This document shows positions 17,826 to 25,640 of a DNA stretch of 64,000 nt, piece by piece. The stretch's first letter is position 1. Each line of letters begins with the position of its first letter. The stretch lies in the NCBI GenBank assembly GCA_002362105.1, contig DETD01000001.1, forward strand, positions 136,293 through 200,292. Direction: 5' to 3'. The translations under genes and the position numbers were made by a program. The notes below the pieces were generated by a model. The model was not told where the DNA came from and made no database searches. It saw only the letters and a program-made list of their open reading frames with translations. Source of the DNA: Bacteroidales bacterium UBA3297. GTDB taxonomy: Bacteria; Bacteroidota; Bacteroidia; Bacteroidales; Paludibacteraceae.

Positions 17826-17863
17826 GTTAGCCGTATTTTTTTGATAGGTATTTATGAGAAAAA
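17826..17863 (+). promoter_or_regulatory. Shared phage leader element, copy 3 (lysis cassette)
   Basis: CGTTAGCCGTATTTTTTTG, three bases, GGTATTTA, then GAGAAAAA, just before the holin-like gene at 17,874. The CGTTAGCCGTA part is identical to copy 1 and the GGTATTTA part to copies 1 and 2. It probably drives late expression of lysis genes. Confidence 0.5.
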
Positions 17864-17873
17864 TTGTTTGGCT

Positions 17874-18128
17874 ATGGAAATATCAACAATCATAGAAGCC
17901 TTCACTAATGGCGGTTGGGGGCTTGTCCTCGCTATAGTGCTGTGCTACAGTGGCAAGGTGCTGTACACGAAACTGAGCGAGAAGTTCGAGGAACTGAACA
18001 AAAAGGTGGACGAACTCTCAGCAAAGGTGACGGAACTAAAAGTCGAGTCAAGCAAGTTCGAGACAGCGATACTGATGTGCGACAGTCCATCTTGCAGAGC
18101 AAAAAGGATATTGGAGGATAACAGATAA
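17874..18128 (+). CDS. Holin-like small membrane protein
   Basis: 84 residues from the ATG at 17,874 (an in-frame upstream ATG at 17,841 would fall inside the leader element and is less likely). One N-terminal membrane helix (about residues 10-28, GWGLVLAIVLCYSG) is followed by a K/E/L-rich coiled coil (32-62) and a short C-terminal tail with two cysteines. This layout is like XhlA/phage holin-associated proteins that act with an endolysin at the inner membrane. It is followed after 24 bases by a GH108 endolysin gene, which supports a lysis role. Confidence 0.65.
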   Translation: MEISTIIEAFTNGGWGLVLAIVLCYSGKVLYTKLSEKFEELNKKVDELSAKVTELKVESSKFETAILMCDSPSCRAKRILEDNR

Positions 18129-18152
18129 TCAAAGAAGAAAGGAATATGGATT

Positions 18153-18650
18153 ATGGCGAATTTTCAGAAAGCATTGGACAAAGTTTTGAAATGGGAAGGA
18201 GGTTGGAGCGACAACACAAAAGACAGCGGTGGAGCGACGATGATGGGCATAACGCTCAAAACGTTCAGACACTTCTGCGGTGTTGGAAAGACAAAGGAAG
18301 ACCTTCGCAATATCACAAGGGAAGAGTTAGAGCACATATACAGAAAGGGCTTTTGGGACTATATCAAGGGCGATTTGATACAAAACCAATCACTTGCAGA
18401 ATTGATATTCGACTTTGTCGTCAACAGCGGTGTCGGCAAGGTTAGGAGCGTTCAGTTGGAATTGAATCTGAAGTCCGACGGCATTGTCGGAAACGTAACG
18501 CTCGCAAAACTCAACCACTATCCGAAGGACTGCTTCGAGAAGGTTTGGGCGCTCAGAGAGCGATTCTACAATACTATTGGCGTTGGAAAGAATGCCGTAT
18601 TCCTAAAAGGATGGAAAAGGAGACTAAATTCGTACAAATATGATGAGTGA
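18153..18650 (+). CDS. Endolysin, GH108-type N-acetylmuramidase
   Basis: 165 residues, typical for a single-domain GH108 lysozyme. The active-site block is EGGWSDNTKDSGGATMMGIT (residues 15-34), with catalytic Glu15 and the D-x-G-G-x-T-x-x-G-I-T signature of the family; the C-terminal half carries the peptidoglycan-binding_3-type segment (SDGIVGNVT near 107-115, R-x-x-F-Y near 134). No signal peptide, so release would depend on the holin-like partner. It cuts the host cell wall at the end of the lytic cycle. The last codons overlap the next small gene. Confidence 0.92.
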   Translation: MANFQKALDKVLKWEGGWSDNTKDSGGATMMGITLKTFRHFCGVGKTKEDLRNITREELEHIYRKGFWDYIKGDLIQNQSLAELIFDFVVNSGVGKVRSVQLELNLKSDGIVGNVTLAKLNHYPKDCFEKVWALRERFYNTIGVGKNAVFLKGWKRRLNSYKYDE

Positions 18651-18840
18651 AACAAAAATGATGTCTGCCTTAGTGGCAATACAACTGCTGATTCTTGGGA
18701 TGGCAGTCCTCTGCGCCTTCAATGAGAAGACTGCAGTCAGCGCTTGCGAGGAATTGGATGGCGGTGATAGCTTCACTTTAGTGGACACCTTCAAGGTTAT
18801 CCAAGCGGAAGAGGTTTTTCTGAACAAAAAACAAGAATAA
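18640..18840 (+). CDS. Small membrane protein, possible lysis accessory (spanin-like)
   Basis: 66 residues (ATG at 18,640 or 18,643) with one N-terminal membrane helix (ALVAIQLLILGMAVLCAF) and an exported-looking C-terminal part. It overlaps the endolysin stop by 11 bases, so it is coupled with it. Small proteins in this place are often spanins or lysis regulators; no lipobox motif is convincing, so the exact role is open. Confidence 0.5.
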   Translation: MMSETKMMSALVAIQLLILGMAVLCAFNEKTAVSACEELDGGDSFTLVDTFKVIQAEEVFLNKKQE

Positions 18841-18956
18841 CGTTATATTTATATTAGGGGGAGTTATTGCCATACTCTGCTCACATATTATAAATTTCAC
18901 ACCCCCAAAAAAGACAAGCTAAGTCTAAAAGGCCTAAGTTGATTTGTTTTCGTTTT

Positions 18957-18988
18957 CCCCCTGCATCAGCAATGGTGTGGGGGTTTTT
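18957..18988 (+). terminator. Terminator after the lysis cassette
   Basis: CCCCC and GGGGG enclose a 17-nt loop and are followed by TTTTTC on the plus strand, about 120 bases after the last lysis gene. Confidence 0.55.
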
Positions 18989-19010
18989 CTTTGCCTTCCG
19001 AACACCCCAC

Positions 19011-19047
19011 AAAAAAAGCCAATCCGCATTTCACAACGAGAATTGGC
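19011..19047 (-). terminator. Minus-strand terminator
   Basis: Minus strand GCCAAT, 18-nt loop, ATTGGC, then seven T. No minus-strand gene is visible upstream, so it probably stops unwanted leftward transcription into the lysis genes. Confidence 0.45.
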
Positions 19048-19775
19048 AAGAAAACAACATATATACAAAAATTTTTGGTATAATATAATTTTTCCTAATC
19101 TAACATAAATATAACTCCCCATTGCAAAAATCTCAACAACAAGGAGTTATATGGTGTGCCTTTTTCGGAATCGAACCGCCTCTAACACAAGTTGGCCACA
19201 ACAAAGCACATATATTGAAATAATTTGCTATGTCTAACAAAAGGGTGCTCAGACGCTAGGCGGAACACTACCTTGGCAGATGCGCTGAACACCCCAAAAA
19301 AAATATGAGTAAATGCGGTTTTAAGGATGTTGCCGCCAAACCTCAAAAAAAATAAAACCCTTATGAAAGACTCTTTGCTTCTCTAAATATAACTCAAACA
19401 CGACATTTCTTTTTCCACAACAAATATACTCATTTTCTTCAACTTGTCCAAACCTTTCTAAAGGAATTGTTGAGGTTTCTTTTCTCTTCAGCAAGGAGTC
19501 CTATCAGTCTCCCATTTTCCACAGTTCCCCACCCAAAAACAGAATCCTTGCGAAATTTCGTCCACAGAGCGTTTGTTTCGGTTGGGTGGATTGGTTATAC
19601 CTCTTTTGCGTTTGATGCGCTCAGAACGAAAGGAAAGGGGCAAAAACGGCACGTCCGCCCAAACCGCCACCGCCACCGAGCGCCAAAGAGGGGGGTAGGG
19701 GGGAGTTCCCTTTAATATTATCAGCAGTCCGTCACAAAGCCGAACATATAAAAGCCGAACATTTCTTTCCTTTTT

Positions 19776-19925
19776 TTCAGCAAAGAGTCCTTTGGTTAGA
19801 TTCTTTTCCTCCACGATTCTTTAGTTCAGCAAGGAGTCCTTTGGTTGAGATTCTTTTCCTCCACGATTCTTTAGTTCAGCAAGGAGTCCTTTGGTTGAGA
19901 TTCTTTCTTTAGTTCAGCAAAGAGA
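19776..19925 (+). repeat. Tandem array of about 50-bp units
   Basis: Units start at 19,776, 19,825 and 19,875 with TTCAGCAAGGAGTCCTTTGG and continue to CCACGATTCTTTAG; the third lacks 12 bases, and a fourth partial unit starts at 19,913. Related single starts occur at 19,487 and 20,158. Confidence 0.85.
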
Positions 19926-20477
19926 ACTTCCTTGAAAAATCAAAAATCAAAGTTTGAACATATCTTTCCCAACCCAAATTCCAAAACTTTCCTTTTGCTG
20001 AGAAACCACAGAAGCAAAGCTACCGCATTTGCGCCTCGCTTATATTGCTTTGGGAAGATGTGGAGCTTTAGCGGAACACCTTCTCAAAGGCAAACATTCA
20101 GTCGTACAAAGACTGTCTAAAGTGCGTAGCACAGCCGAACATATAAAAGGCTAACGGTTCAGCAAAGAGAATTTCCTTGAAAACCTTCAAAAATCCCAAT
20201 TTTTCACTTTTATAATATTTTTTATATTTTCTTTTTATATTTTCTTTTTATATTTCTATTTCCTGTTATCTATTTGTTGTAAAAATCCGCTTGAAAACAC
20301 CTTTAACGAACCTCTTATCTTGCTGATAATCAACAAAGTTTTAGGGGGTGCAAGGGGTGTAAAACTTGCATAATACAACTAATTAACCTAATTAAACCTT
20401 TTATCTTGCTGATATACAATATAATATCTACGAAAATCATCGCTTTAGCAATAAAAAATAGTTATATTTCTAACTTA

Positions 20478-20617
20478 TATGGGGTGTAAGAAATGATAAA
20501 AAACATTAGTTAATTAACTGATTTACAAGAAGAAAGGGGGTGTAAAGTATGGGGTGTAAGAAATGATAAAAAACATTAGTTAATTAACTGATTTACAAGA
20601 AGAAGGGGGGTGTAAAT
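20478..20617 (+). repeat. Two 70-bp tandem repeats with G-rich words
   Basis: Units 20,478-20,547 and 20,548-20,617 differ at only a few positions. Each has GGGGTGTAAG near the start, the palindrome GTTAATTAAC in the middle and a G-run plus GTGTAAA at the end. A further G-rich word lies at 20,346-20,361. Iteron-like or operator-like; upstream of the putative DNA-binding protein gene. Confidence 0.85.
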
Positions 20618-20668
20618 TAATATAGTCAAAAACAAAGTGAAATATCGTTATATTTTTTGTGTGCAAGG

Positions 20669-20699
20669 TTGCTAAACTTGCGAGTTTTCAGTAACTTTG
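20669..20699 (+). promoter_or_regulatory. Bacteroidota-type promoter
   Basis: GTTG, 20 nt, TAACTTTG: a good match to the TTTG/TAnnTTTG consensus. Transcription would begin near 20,705, directly before two terminator-like hairpins. Confidence 0.6.
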
Positions 20700-20703
20700 C
20701 ATA

Positions 20704-20809
20704 TACCGCTAACCTATTGATATGGTTAGCAATTTTTACTATTAAGTACATTATAATTAATCATTGAATAGGTTGGCACGGCTCGTGATGGGTAGTGCCA
20801 ATTTTTTTT
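20704..20809 (+). ncRNA. Candidate small RNA (or attenuated leader) with two hairpins
   Basis: Begins about six bases after the promoter box at 20,692-20,699. Hairpin 1 (GCTAACC, 9-nt loop, GGTTAGC, then AATTTTT) spans 20,708-20,737; hairpin 2 (TTGGCAC, 15-nt loop, GTGCCAA, then eight T) spans 20,773-20,809. No start codon with a useful frame lies between. It could be a separate RNA of 30 or 105 nt, or a leader controlling the gene at 20,919. Confidence 0.4.
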
Positions 20810-20918
20810 CTCCTAGTCAACCAACTTAACGAAATTTTCACTATTATTGCACAAACAAAATCTAAGTACTTAATAGCCAAGCGATTACACACAAAAAATG
20901 TGTGTAAATTTAAGAATT

Positions 20919-21785
20919 ATGAGTAATTATAATGAATGTGGGGTAACGGCAACCAATGCTACCGAGAGTGTAGCAACCACAAAGAAAAACAACAATATTG
21001 CCAAAAGATTGCGATATATACAATACGATTTAGATGCCAAAGATTTCATAACACAAAAGTATGGTTTTTATTGGTACTATGTATCTATGTTTGTGTTTAA
21101 CGAAATTCAGTCGCATATGAACATTACGAATAGGAATTTCAGCAAAAACACAAAGTTATTGGGTTTCGGACAATGTTGTTTTAGCACCAAGTATATTACG
21201 AATAATGTAAACGAAAGCAAAGTAAGGTACGAATGTGAATTTGGTAAAAAAACTGATAATGTTATTATTAACGAAACAAGAAAAGCATTAAAAATACTTG
21301 AAGAGTGCGACTTGATAGAAGACAAGGTTGGCGATGTTGTCACTATGAATTTGAAGATGGCAAACTCAACCGCTGACGAAAGGACTTATATGGAAACATT
21401 GTTGAACGACTTGGGTATTGATTTAAGCAACGGAAAGACAATAAAGGATGCGGTTATTGAATACTTTCAGCGGAAAAATGAAACAATAATACCAACTGAA
21501 AGCAAAACCATTCCTATTGCTGAACAAAAGCAAGAGCAACTAACCGAAACAAAACCAACTATACCGAAGTGTTCAGTAGGTGAAGAAGAATTGGAAAATC
21601 AAGTTGTCGAAGAAACAAGCAACGCAACCGCTATAAATATGGATGAAATAAGGGGTATGAGCTATAAGCTGTATAGCCAAGAAAGAAGGTTGAACGGCAA
21701 TCCACGACCTATCAATGATAGCGAAATAATGTACAAAAGGGAACAAGAATTGAGCAAAGAAGTAGATATTGATTTAGCATTTTGA
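20919..21785 (+). CDS. Putative phage DNA-binding or replication protein
   Basis: 288 residues from the ATG at 20,919; an upstream ATG at 20,898 falls inside an 8-bp hairpin (TTACACAC/GTGTGTAA) and is less likely. Residues 20-150 look like a winged-helix fold (helices, then E-T-R-K-A-L-K-I-L-E-E-C and a beta wing with V-G-D-V-V-T-M-N); the rest is a low-complexity E/T/P-rich linker and a short C-terminal part. The sequence is richer in A and T than the virion genes. The G-rich tandem repeats upstream would suit an origin-binding or repressor protein. I do not recognise the family. Confidence 0.5.
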   Translation: MSNYNECGVTATNATESVATTKKNNNIAKRLRYIQYDLDAKDFITQKYGFYWYYVSMFVFNEIQSHMNITNRNFSKNTKLLGFGQCCFSTKYITNNVNESKVRYECEFGKKTDNVIINETRKALKILEECDLIEDKVGDVVTMNLKMANSTADERTYMETLLNDLGIDLSNGKTIKDAVIEYFQRKNETIIPTESKTIPIAEQKQEQLTETKPTIPKCSVGEEELENQVVEETSNATAINMDEIRGMSYKLYSQERRLNGNPRPINDSEIMYKREQELSKEVDIDLAF

Positions 21786-21797
21786 GAACTTCTCAAA
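21781..21797 (+). terminator. Hairpin at the stop of the 288-aa gene
   Basis: TTTGAGA, ACT, TCTCAAA is a perfect short stem that overlaps the TGA stop; no T tract. Confidence 0.3.
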
Positions 21798-21819
21798 CAA
21801 TCATAGATAATACACTGAC

Positions 21820-21861
21820 AATGGCGGTACTCCGAAGAAAACAATTGGGGTATCGCCATTT
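21820..21861. terminator. Convergent terminator before the integrase
   Basis: AATGGCGGTACTCC pairs with GGGGTATCGCCATT over 14 pairs, loop 13 nt. It separates the plus-strand 288-aa gene from the minus-strand integrase; T tracts are weak on both sides. Confidence 0.5.
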
Positions 21862-21885
21862 CCGTGTCTGATTGGAAAGGAAAAA

Positions 21886-22989
21886 TCAGCTGTCGAAAAG
21901 GCTTGTCGTCCTTTCCCTCAACTCCTTCGTGACGAAGGCGTAGTGTCTTTGCGTCGTGCTGACGTTGGAGTGCGTCAGCAGTTCGCTGATGGCGGTGATG
22001 TCAGCCCCCTTGCTCAGCAGAAGGGTTGCGAACGTGTGTCTGCCTATATGTGGGTGTATGTGCTTGTCCACTCCGCTCCTCTTCGCCCAATTGTCAAACG
22101 TGCTTTGGTTGGTTATCCTCCCCTTGAACACAAGACCATCCCTTCCGTACGTCTCGGCACAAAGCTCTAGCACCTCACGCAACTTGTTGCTTATCGGTAT
22201 AACGGCCAACTTCTTCGTCTTCTGTGTCACAATCTCTATTGTTTTGTCTTTGATATGCTCACGCCAATCCAAACGCTTGATGTCACCAATGCGAAGACCG
22301 CTGTATATTCCAAGGAAGAGGGCTATTTTGTATGCAATTGGGCATTCGGTTTCCCACAGCGCACCAATCTCGCCTTCGGTCAGATACACTATATCCTTTC
22401 TGACACCCTTGACGCCCTTGCTTGCGCTGACGACTTGCTTGGAAACGAACCCCTCCTCTAGTGCGCAGTCCAAGACGCAGTGGAGTTTCGACAGAAAAAC
22501 GTTGACGGAGTTGTTGTTGAGCCTTCCGCTCTTGCTCCTCACCCTTTTGGTCTTCAGATAGACCTTGAAGTCCTCTATGAGCCCAACGGTCAGTTTGTCC
22601 AACGGCATATCCCCAACAGTTCCGATATATTCCTCCAAGTGCCCTATCGAGTTCTTCCAAACGAGGAGCGTTCTGTATCCGACCTCTCCCTTCGTCCTCT
22701 TCCTCCTCATAACCGTCTCGCAGTATTTGAGAAGAGAAGGGACTTTTCCTTCCGTCACGGACTTTGACAACTGCAGTTCCTTCTCCAACCGCAAGTTCTC
22801 CGCCATCCTAAGCACCTCCTTGTTCTGCTCACGAACCCTCTTGGCTAGCTCCTTTTCCTTCGGTATCGGCATCACGTATAGCCCCCTCAATACCTCTTGT
22901 CTGCGCCTTCCGTTCTGCGAGTAGGACAGCGCCAACGAACGACACCCATTGGATTTCGGTGAAATCTCCTTGATTGCAACTTTTGCCAT
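21886..22989 (-). CDS. int: Tyrosine recombinase / phage integrase
   Basis: 367 residues, the usual length for Bacteroidota prophage and mobile-element integrases. Order: an N-terminal arm-type DNA-binding region (1-75, S-x-N-G-R-R-R), a SAM-like core-binding domain (80-185), then the catalytic domain with Arg233 in SGLRIGD, Lys near 258-260, His314/Arg317 in HIGRHTF, His340 and the nucleophile Tyr350 in RHYAF. It should carry out integration and, with a partner, excision. It is the outermost phage gene, next to the host GH3 gene, so the attachment site probably lies just beyond 22,990. Confidence 0.93.
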   Translation of the reverse strand: MAKVAIKEISPKSNGCRSLALSYSQNGRRRQEVLRGLYVMPIPKEKELAKRVREQNKEVLRMAENLRLEKELQLSKSVTEGKVPSLLKYCETVMRRKRTKGEVGYRTLLVWKNSIGHLEEYIGTVGDMPLDKLTVGLIEDFKVYLKTKRVRSKSGRLNNNSVNVFLSKLHCVLDCALEEGFVSKQVVSASKGVKGVRKDIVYLTEGEIGALWETECPIAYKIALFLGIYSGLRIGDIKRLDWREHIKDKTIEIVTQKTKKLAVIPISNKLREVLELCAETYGRDGLVFKGRITNQSTFDNWAKRSGVDKHIHPHIGRHTFATLLLSKGADITAISELLTHSNVSTTQRHYAFVTKELRERTTSLFDS

Positions 22990-23047
22990 AGCTTTCTGAT
23001 TTTTTTAGTTCAACACCTATCAAAAAAAAGTGCGACGATTGCAGGTA

Positions 23048-23079
23048 TTGCGCTGATTCTCAAAAAATACTATATTTGC
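23048..23079 (+). promoter_or_regulatory. Bacteroidota-type promoter of the GH3 gene
   Basis: TTG, 20 nt, TATATTTG, followed about 40 bases later by the ATG at 23,120. Marks the host side of the prophage junction. Confidence 0.7.
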
Positions 23080-23119
23080 AAAACAAAGACACTTATAACA
23101 ATTCACATAACACAAAAAA

Positions 23120-24829
23120 ATGAAAGGCGAGACAATAGGCTGGTGGAAGTGGAAAAAAATTAACTTCCTAATGGGTTGTGTCGGCAAAATACAGCGTTGG
23201 AAGCTGAAAAAGGCTTCGAAAGACGTGAAGAAGACACAGGAAAAGACCCTCCGCGACATCCTTGAAAGTGCAAAAGACACTGTTTATGGCAAAGAGCACA
23301 ATTTCAGCAAAGTGCTAGAAGCAAAAAGTGCCGACGAACTCTTCAGACTCTACAAAGAGAACGTCCAGGTTAACGACTACGAAGACCTCCGCCCATACAT
23401 CAACCGCCACATGCATGGCGAGTCGGACATCTTATTCCCAGGCAAACCTAAAATGTACGCCACCACTTCCGGCACCACAAGCGAGCCGAAATGGATTCCA
23501 ATCACCTACAAGTACTTCAAAGACATATACGGCAACATGAACCGTTTGTGGCTTTACAACTTCATCGATGCGAATCCGGATACCTTCGCCGGTGGTGTAG
23601 TTTCAATCGTAGGAAAGGCTATTGAAGGAGCGGCACCCGACGGCACCGTTTACGGTTCAGTTTCAGGCGTGTCGTTCACCAACTGCCCTCCGTTTGTACA
23701 GGTAGCCTACACTGCGCCACCTGCCGTATTTGAAATTTCAGACTACCGCGCGCGCTACTATACCATCATGCGCCTCGGAATAGAGCACAACTCAACACTA
23801 CTGATTACAGCGAATCCATCGACAATTGTCGAGATGCAGAACAATGTGAACGAGTATTTCGACGAATACGTGAAAGACATCGAGAACGGCACCTTGAAAG
23901 AAGACCTCGACATTCCGGCCAGCGTCCGCGAGGCACTCAAGAGCAGGCTTCATCCGAATCCGAAACGTGCGGCAGAATTGCGCAAAATAAAGGCAGAACA
24001 CGACGTTTTACTGCCAAAACACTACTGGCCAGACATGGCCTGCGTAACCTGCTGGCACTGCGGAAACACCAAAGTTTATCTCGACAAGTTGAAAGACTCA
24101 TTCCCAGAAGGCTGCGTACAACCAGAGTTCGGTTATTTTGCCAGCGAGTGCCGTGCGGGTCTGGTTATGAACGTAAAAGACGACACCACCCTGTTCGCCC
24201 ACATGCACTACTTCGAGTTCACAAAAGAAGAAGACCTCGACAACGAGCACCCAGAATACCTCACCATCGACCAGTTGGAAAAGGGCAAACGCTACTGCAT
24301 GTACGTAACCACATGGTCTGGTCTGTACCGCTACAACATGAACGACTTGGTGGAAGTGACCGGCTTCAACGGAACCATTCCAACCATCCAGTTCATCCAA
24401 AAAGTGAACGGTATCATTACCCTAACCGGTGAGAAACTGCACGAGCGCCAATTCATACAGGCCGTTCACGAAGCAGAAGAGGGAACTGGCATCAAGACCA
24501 AGTTCTTTATCGGCTTCGCAGACGCAGAGCGTTCGGGCTACGACTTCTACTTCGAGTTCGTTGACAGAAGTATCGACCAACTAAAGGCCGAAGAGTTTAC
24601 TAAAGTTGTTGACAGCCATTTGAAGAAAATCAACTGCGAGTATGAGGCAAAGAGAGACTCTTTCCGCGTAAAAGACCCTCAGACCTTCCGCCTGATCGAC
24701 AACGCATTCGAGACATTCAAACAGCAGTGCATTTCAGAAGGTGCCCGAGACGGACAATTCAAGCTGATGCTGCTTTTGAACGACCCTAAGCGTCACGAGA
24801 AATTTAAAAAGTTGGTAATTGCCGAGTAA
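23120..24829 (+). CDS. GH3 family acyl-adenylating protein
   Basis: 569 residues, close to the usual 500-570 of bacterial GH3-type proteins. The ATP/AMP-binding loop TTSGTTSEPK is at residues 115-124; further AMP-forming motifs (GEKLHERQF region, TWSGLYRYNMND) are present. The family activates carboxylic acids as AMP esters and joins them to an acceptor; in Bacteroidota the substrate is not known. No signal peptide: cytoplasmic. It has its own promoter and is followed by a hairpin terminator; the HAD gene begins 73 bases later. Confidence 0.85.
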   Translation: MKGETIGWWKWKKINFLMGCVGKIQRWKLKKASKDVKKTQEKTLRDILESAKDTVYGKEHNFSKVLEAKSADELFRLYKENVQVNDYEDLRPYINRHMHGESDILFPGKPKMYATTSGTTSEPKWIPITYKYFKDIYGNMNRLWLYNFIDANPDTFAGGVVSIVGKAIEGAAPDGTVYGSVSGVSFTNCPPFVQVAYTAPPAVFEISDYRARYYTIMRLGIEHNSTLLITANPSTIVEMQNNVNEYFDEYVKDIENGTLKEDLDIPASVREALKSRLHPNPKRAAELRKIKAEHDVLLPKHYWPDMACVTCWHCGNTKVYLDKLKDSFPEGCVQPEFGYFASECRAGLVMNVKDDTTLFAHMHYFEFTKEEDLDNEHPEYLTIDQLEKGKRYCMYVTTWSGLYRYNMNDLVEVTGFNGTIPTIQFIQKVNGIITLTGEKLHERQFIQAVHEAEEGTGIKTKFFIGFADAERSGYDFYFEFVDRSIDQLKAEEFTKVVDSHLKKINCEYEAKRDSFRVKDPQTFRLIDNAFETFKQQCISEGARDGQFKLMLLLNDPKRHEKFKKLVIAE

Positions 24830-24849
24830 GCAACCTAGAAAAAATACGA

Positions 24850-24879
24850 AAAGCCGCATCTGTTGACAGATGTGGCTTT
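24850..24879 (+). terminator. Terminator after the GH3 gene
   Basis: AAAGCCGCATCTG, TTGA, CAGATGTGGCTTT: a 13-bp stem (one G-U) with a four-base loop, with CGTTGTT behind it. Confidence 0.65.
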
Positions 24880-24902
24880 CGTTGTTATACGATAACGAAC
24901 CA

Positions 24903-25544
24903 ATGTACATAGACATCAACAAATACGAAGCCGTCATTTTTGACTTCGACAACACACTGTACGCTCCCAACCACCTTGGCAGGCGCATCGTTTTTTCCGA
25001 TATTTTCAACCTCTTGAAGGCAAGGAAAGACCGACTGGCAAGAAGAGCGTTAAAGGGGAAAGATTTCAACAACTCACAAGCGTACTACCAAGCATATTTC
25101 GAGCTTGTAGGAGAAAAGAACAGAGACTGGTACTTCAACCGTTATCTGCCCCTTATGGTGAAACTATTAAAAAAAGGATTTAACGCACGCCCCAAAGCCC
25201 AAGAACTGATAAACTGGCTGGAGAATAACAATGTGATGGTAGGTGTGTACTCCGACTACCCTATGGTTAGAGAACGCTGCGAAGCCGTTGGCCTGCAACT
25301 GCCAAACGACCGGCTTTGGTGCAGTGAAAGTTTCGGTGCACTGAAACCAGCCGCCAGACCATTTATTGAAATTGCTAGAGAACTTGGTGCGTCTCCCGAA
25401 AAAGTCCTTGTCATAGGCGACCGCCCAGATACCGACTTGGCAGGTGCGAAAGCCGCTGGAATGGATTGCGTGTTGGTTAAGACAAAAAAGAACGAAATGG
25501 AGCCAGGGGTGGTTGACTGGGAGAAAATTGTGCAAGGGATTTAG
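24903..25544 (+). CDS. HAD-superfamily hydrolase (phosphatase-type)
   Basis: 213 residues from the ATG at 24,903; the frame extends 33 bases upstream but that part lies in the hairpin spacer. Motif I is DFDNT (residues 14-18, Asp14 nucleophile and Asp16 acid/base), followed by an insert cap of helices, motif II (VYSDYP, a serine/threonine site near residue 107), a lysine in FGALKPAARP, and motif IV GDRPDTD with the two metal-binding aspartates. Likely a small-molecule phosphatase of the subfamily I type; substrate unknown. Confidence 0.85.
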   Translation: MYIDINKYEAVIFDFDNTLYAPNHLGRRIVFSDIFNLLKARKDRLARRALKGKDFNNSQAYYQAYFELVGEKNRDWYFNRYLPLMVKLLKKGFNARPKAQELINWLENNNVMVGVYSDYPMVRERCEAVGLQLPNDRLWCSESFGALKPAARPFIEIARELGASPEKVLVIGDRPDTDLAGAKAAGMDCVLVKTKKNEMEPGVVDWEKIVQGI

Positions 25545-25611
25545 CGACTTGCCCCTAATTTAAAGGGCCTTATCCTGTGTTTAATGAAAAGCGTATTTCT
25601 TCAAAAGAGAG

Positions 25612-25640
25612 GGATAACTCCCCTACAGCCGGAGTTATCC
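25612..25640. terminator. Perfect 10-bp convergent hairpin
   Basis: GGATAACTCC, nine bases, GGAGTTATCC; TATCTTTT on the plus side and CTCTCTTTT on the minus side. Serves the HAD gene and the convergent FISUMP-type fragment. Confidence 0.6.

Larger units (their letters stand above)
17501..17873. other. Divergent control region of the late block and lysis cassette
   Basis: No gene. Contains the hairpin at 17,538-17,577, an 18-bp perfect palindrome TTGCGGAAATTTCCGCAA at 17,714-17,731 (possible operator), three 10-bp near-repeats of the form CAACATTCAT at 17,799-17,828, and leader element copy 3 at 17,826-17,863. Confidence 0.5.
18841..20918. other. 2-kb non-coding, repeat-rich phage region
   Basis: No plausible gene; short open frames here are low complexity. 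Holds, in order: a terminator for the lysis genes (18,957-18,988), a minus-strand terminator (19,011-19,047), a tRNA-like fragment (19,152-19,209, minus), a TTCAGCAAGGAG-type repeat family (19,487-20,170), two copies of AGCCGAACATATAAAAG (19,737 and 20,134), two copies of TTATCTTGCTGATA (20,313 and 20,401), G-rich iteron-like words, two 70-bp tandem units (20,478-20,617), and a promoter with two strong hairpins (20,669-20,809). Confidence 0.6.

Noticed and set aside
19488..19814. 108-codon minus-strand frame in the repeat region
   Set aside because: Low complexity from repeated DNA; no start context.
19776..20170. CRISPR array
   Set aside because: Units are contiguous, without unique spacers, and no cas gene is near.
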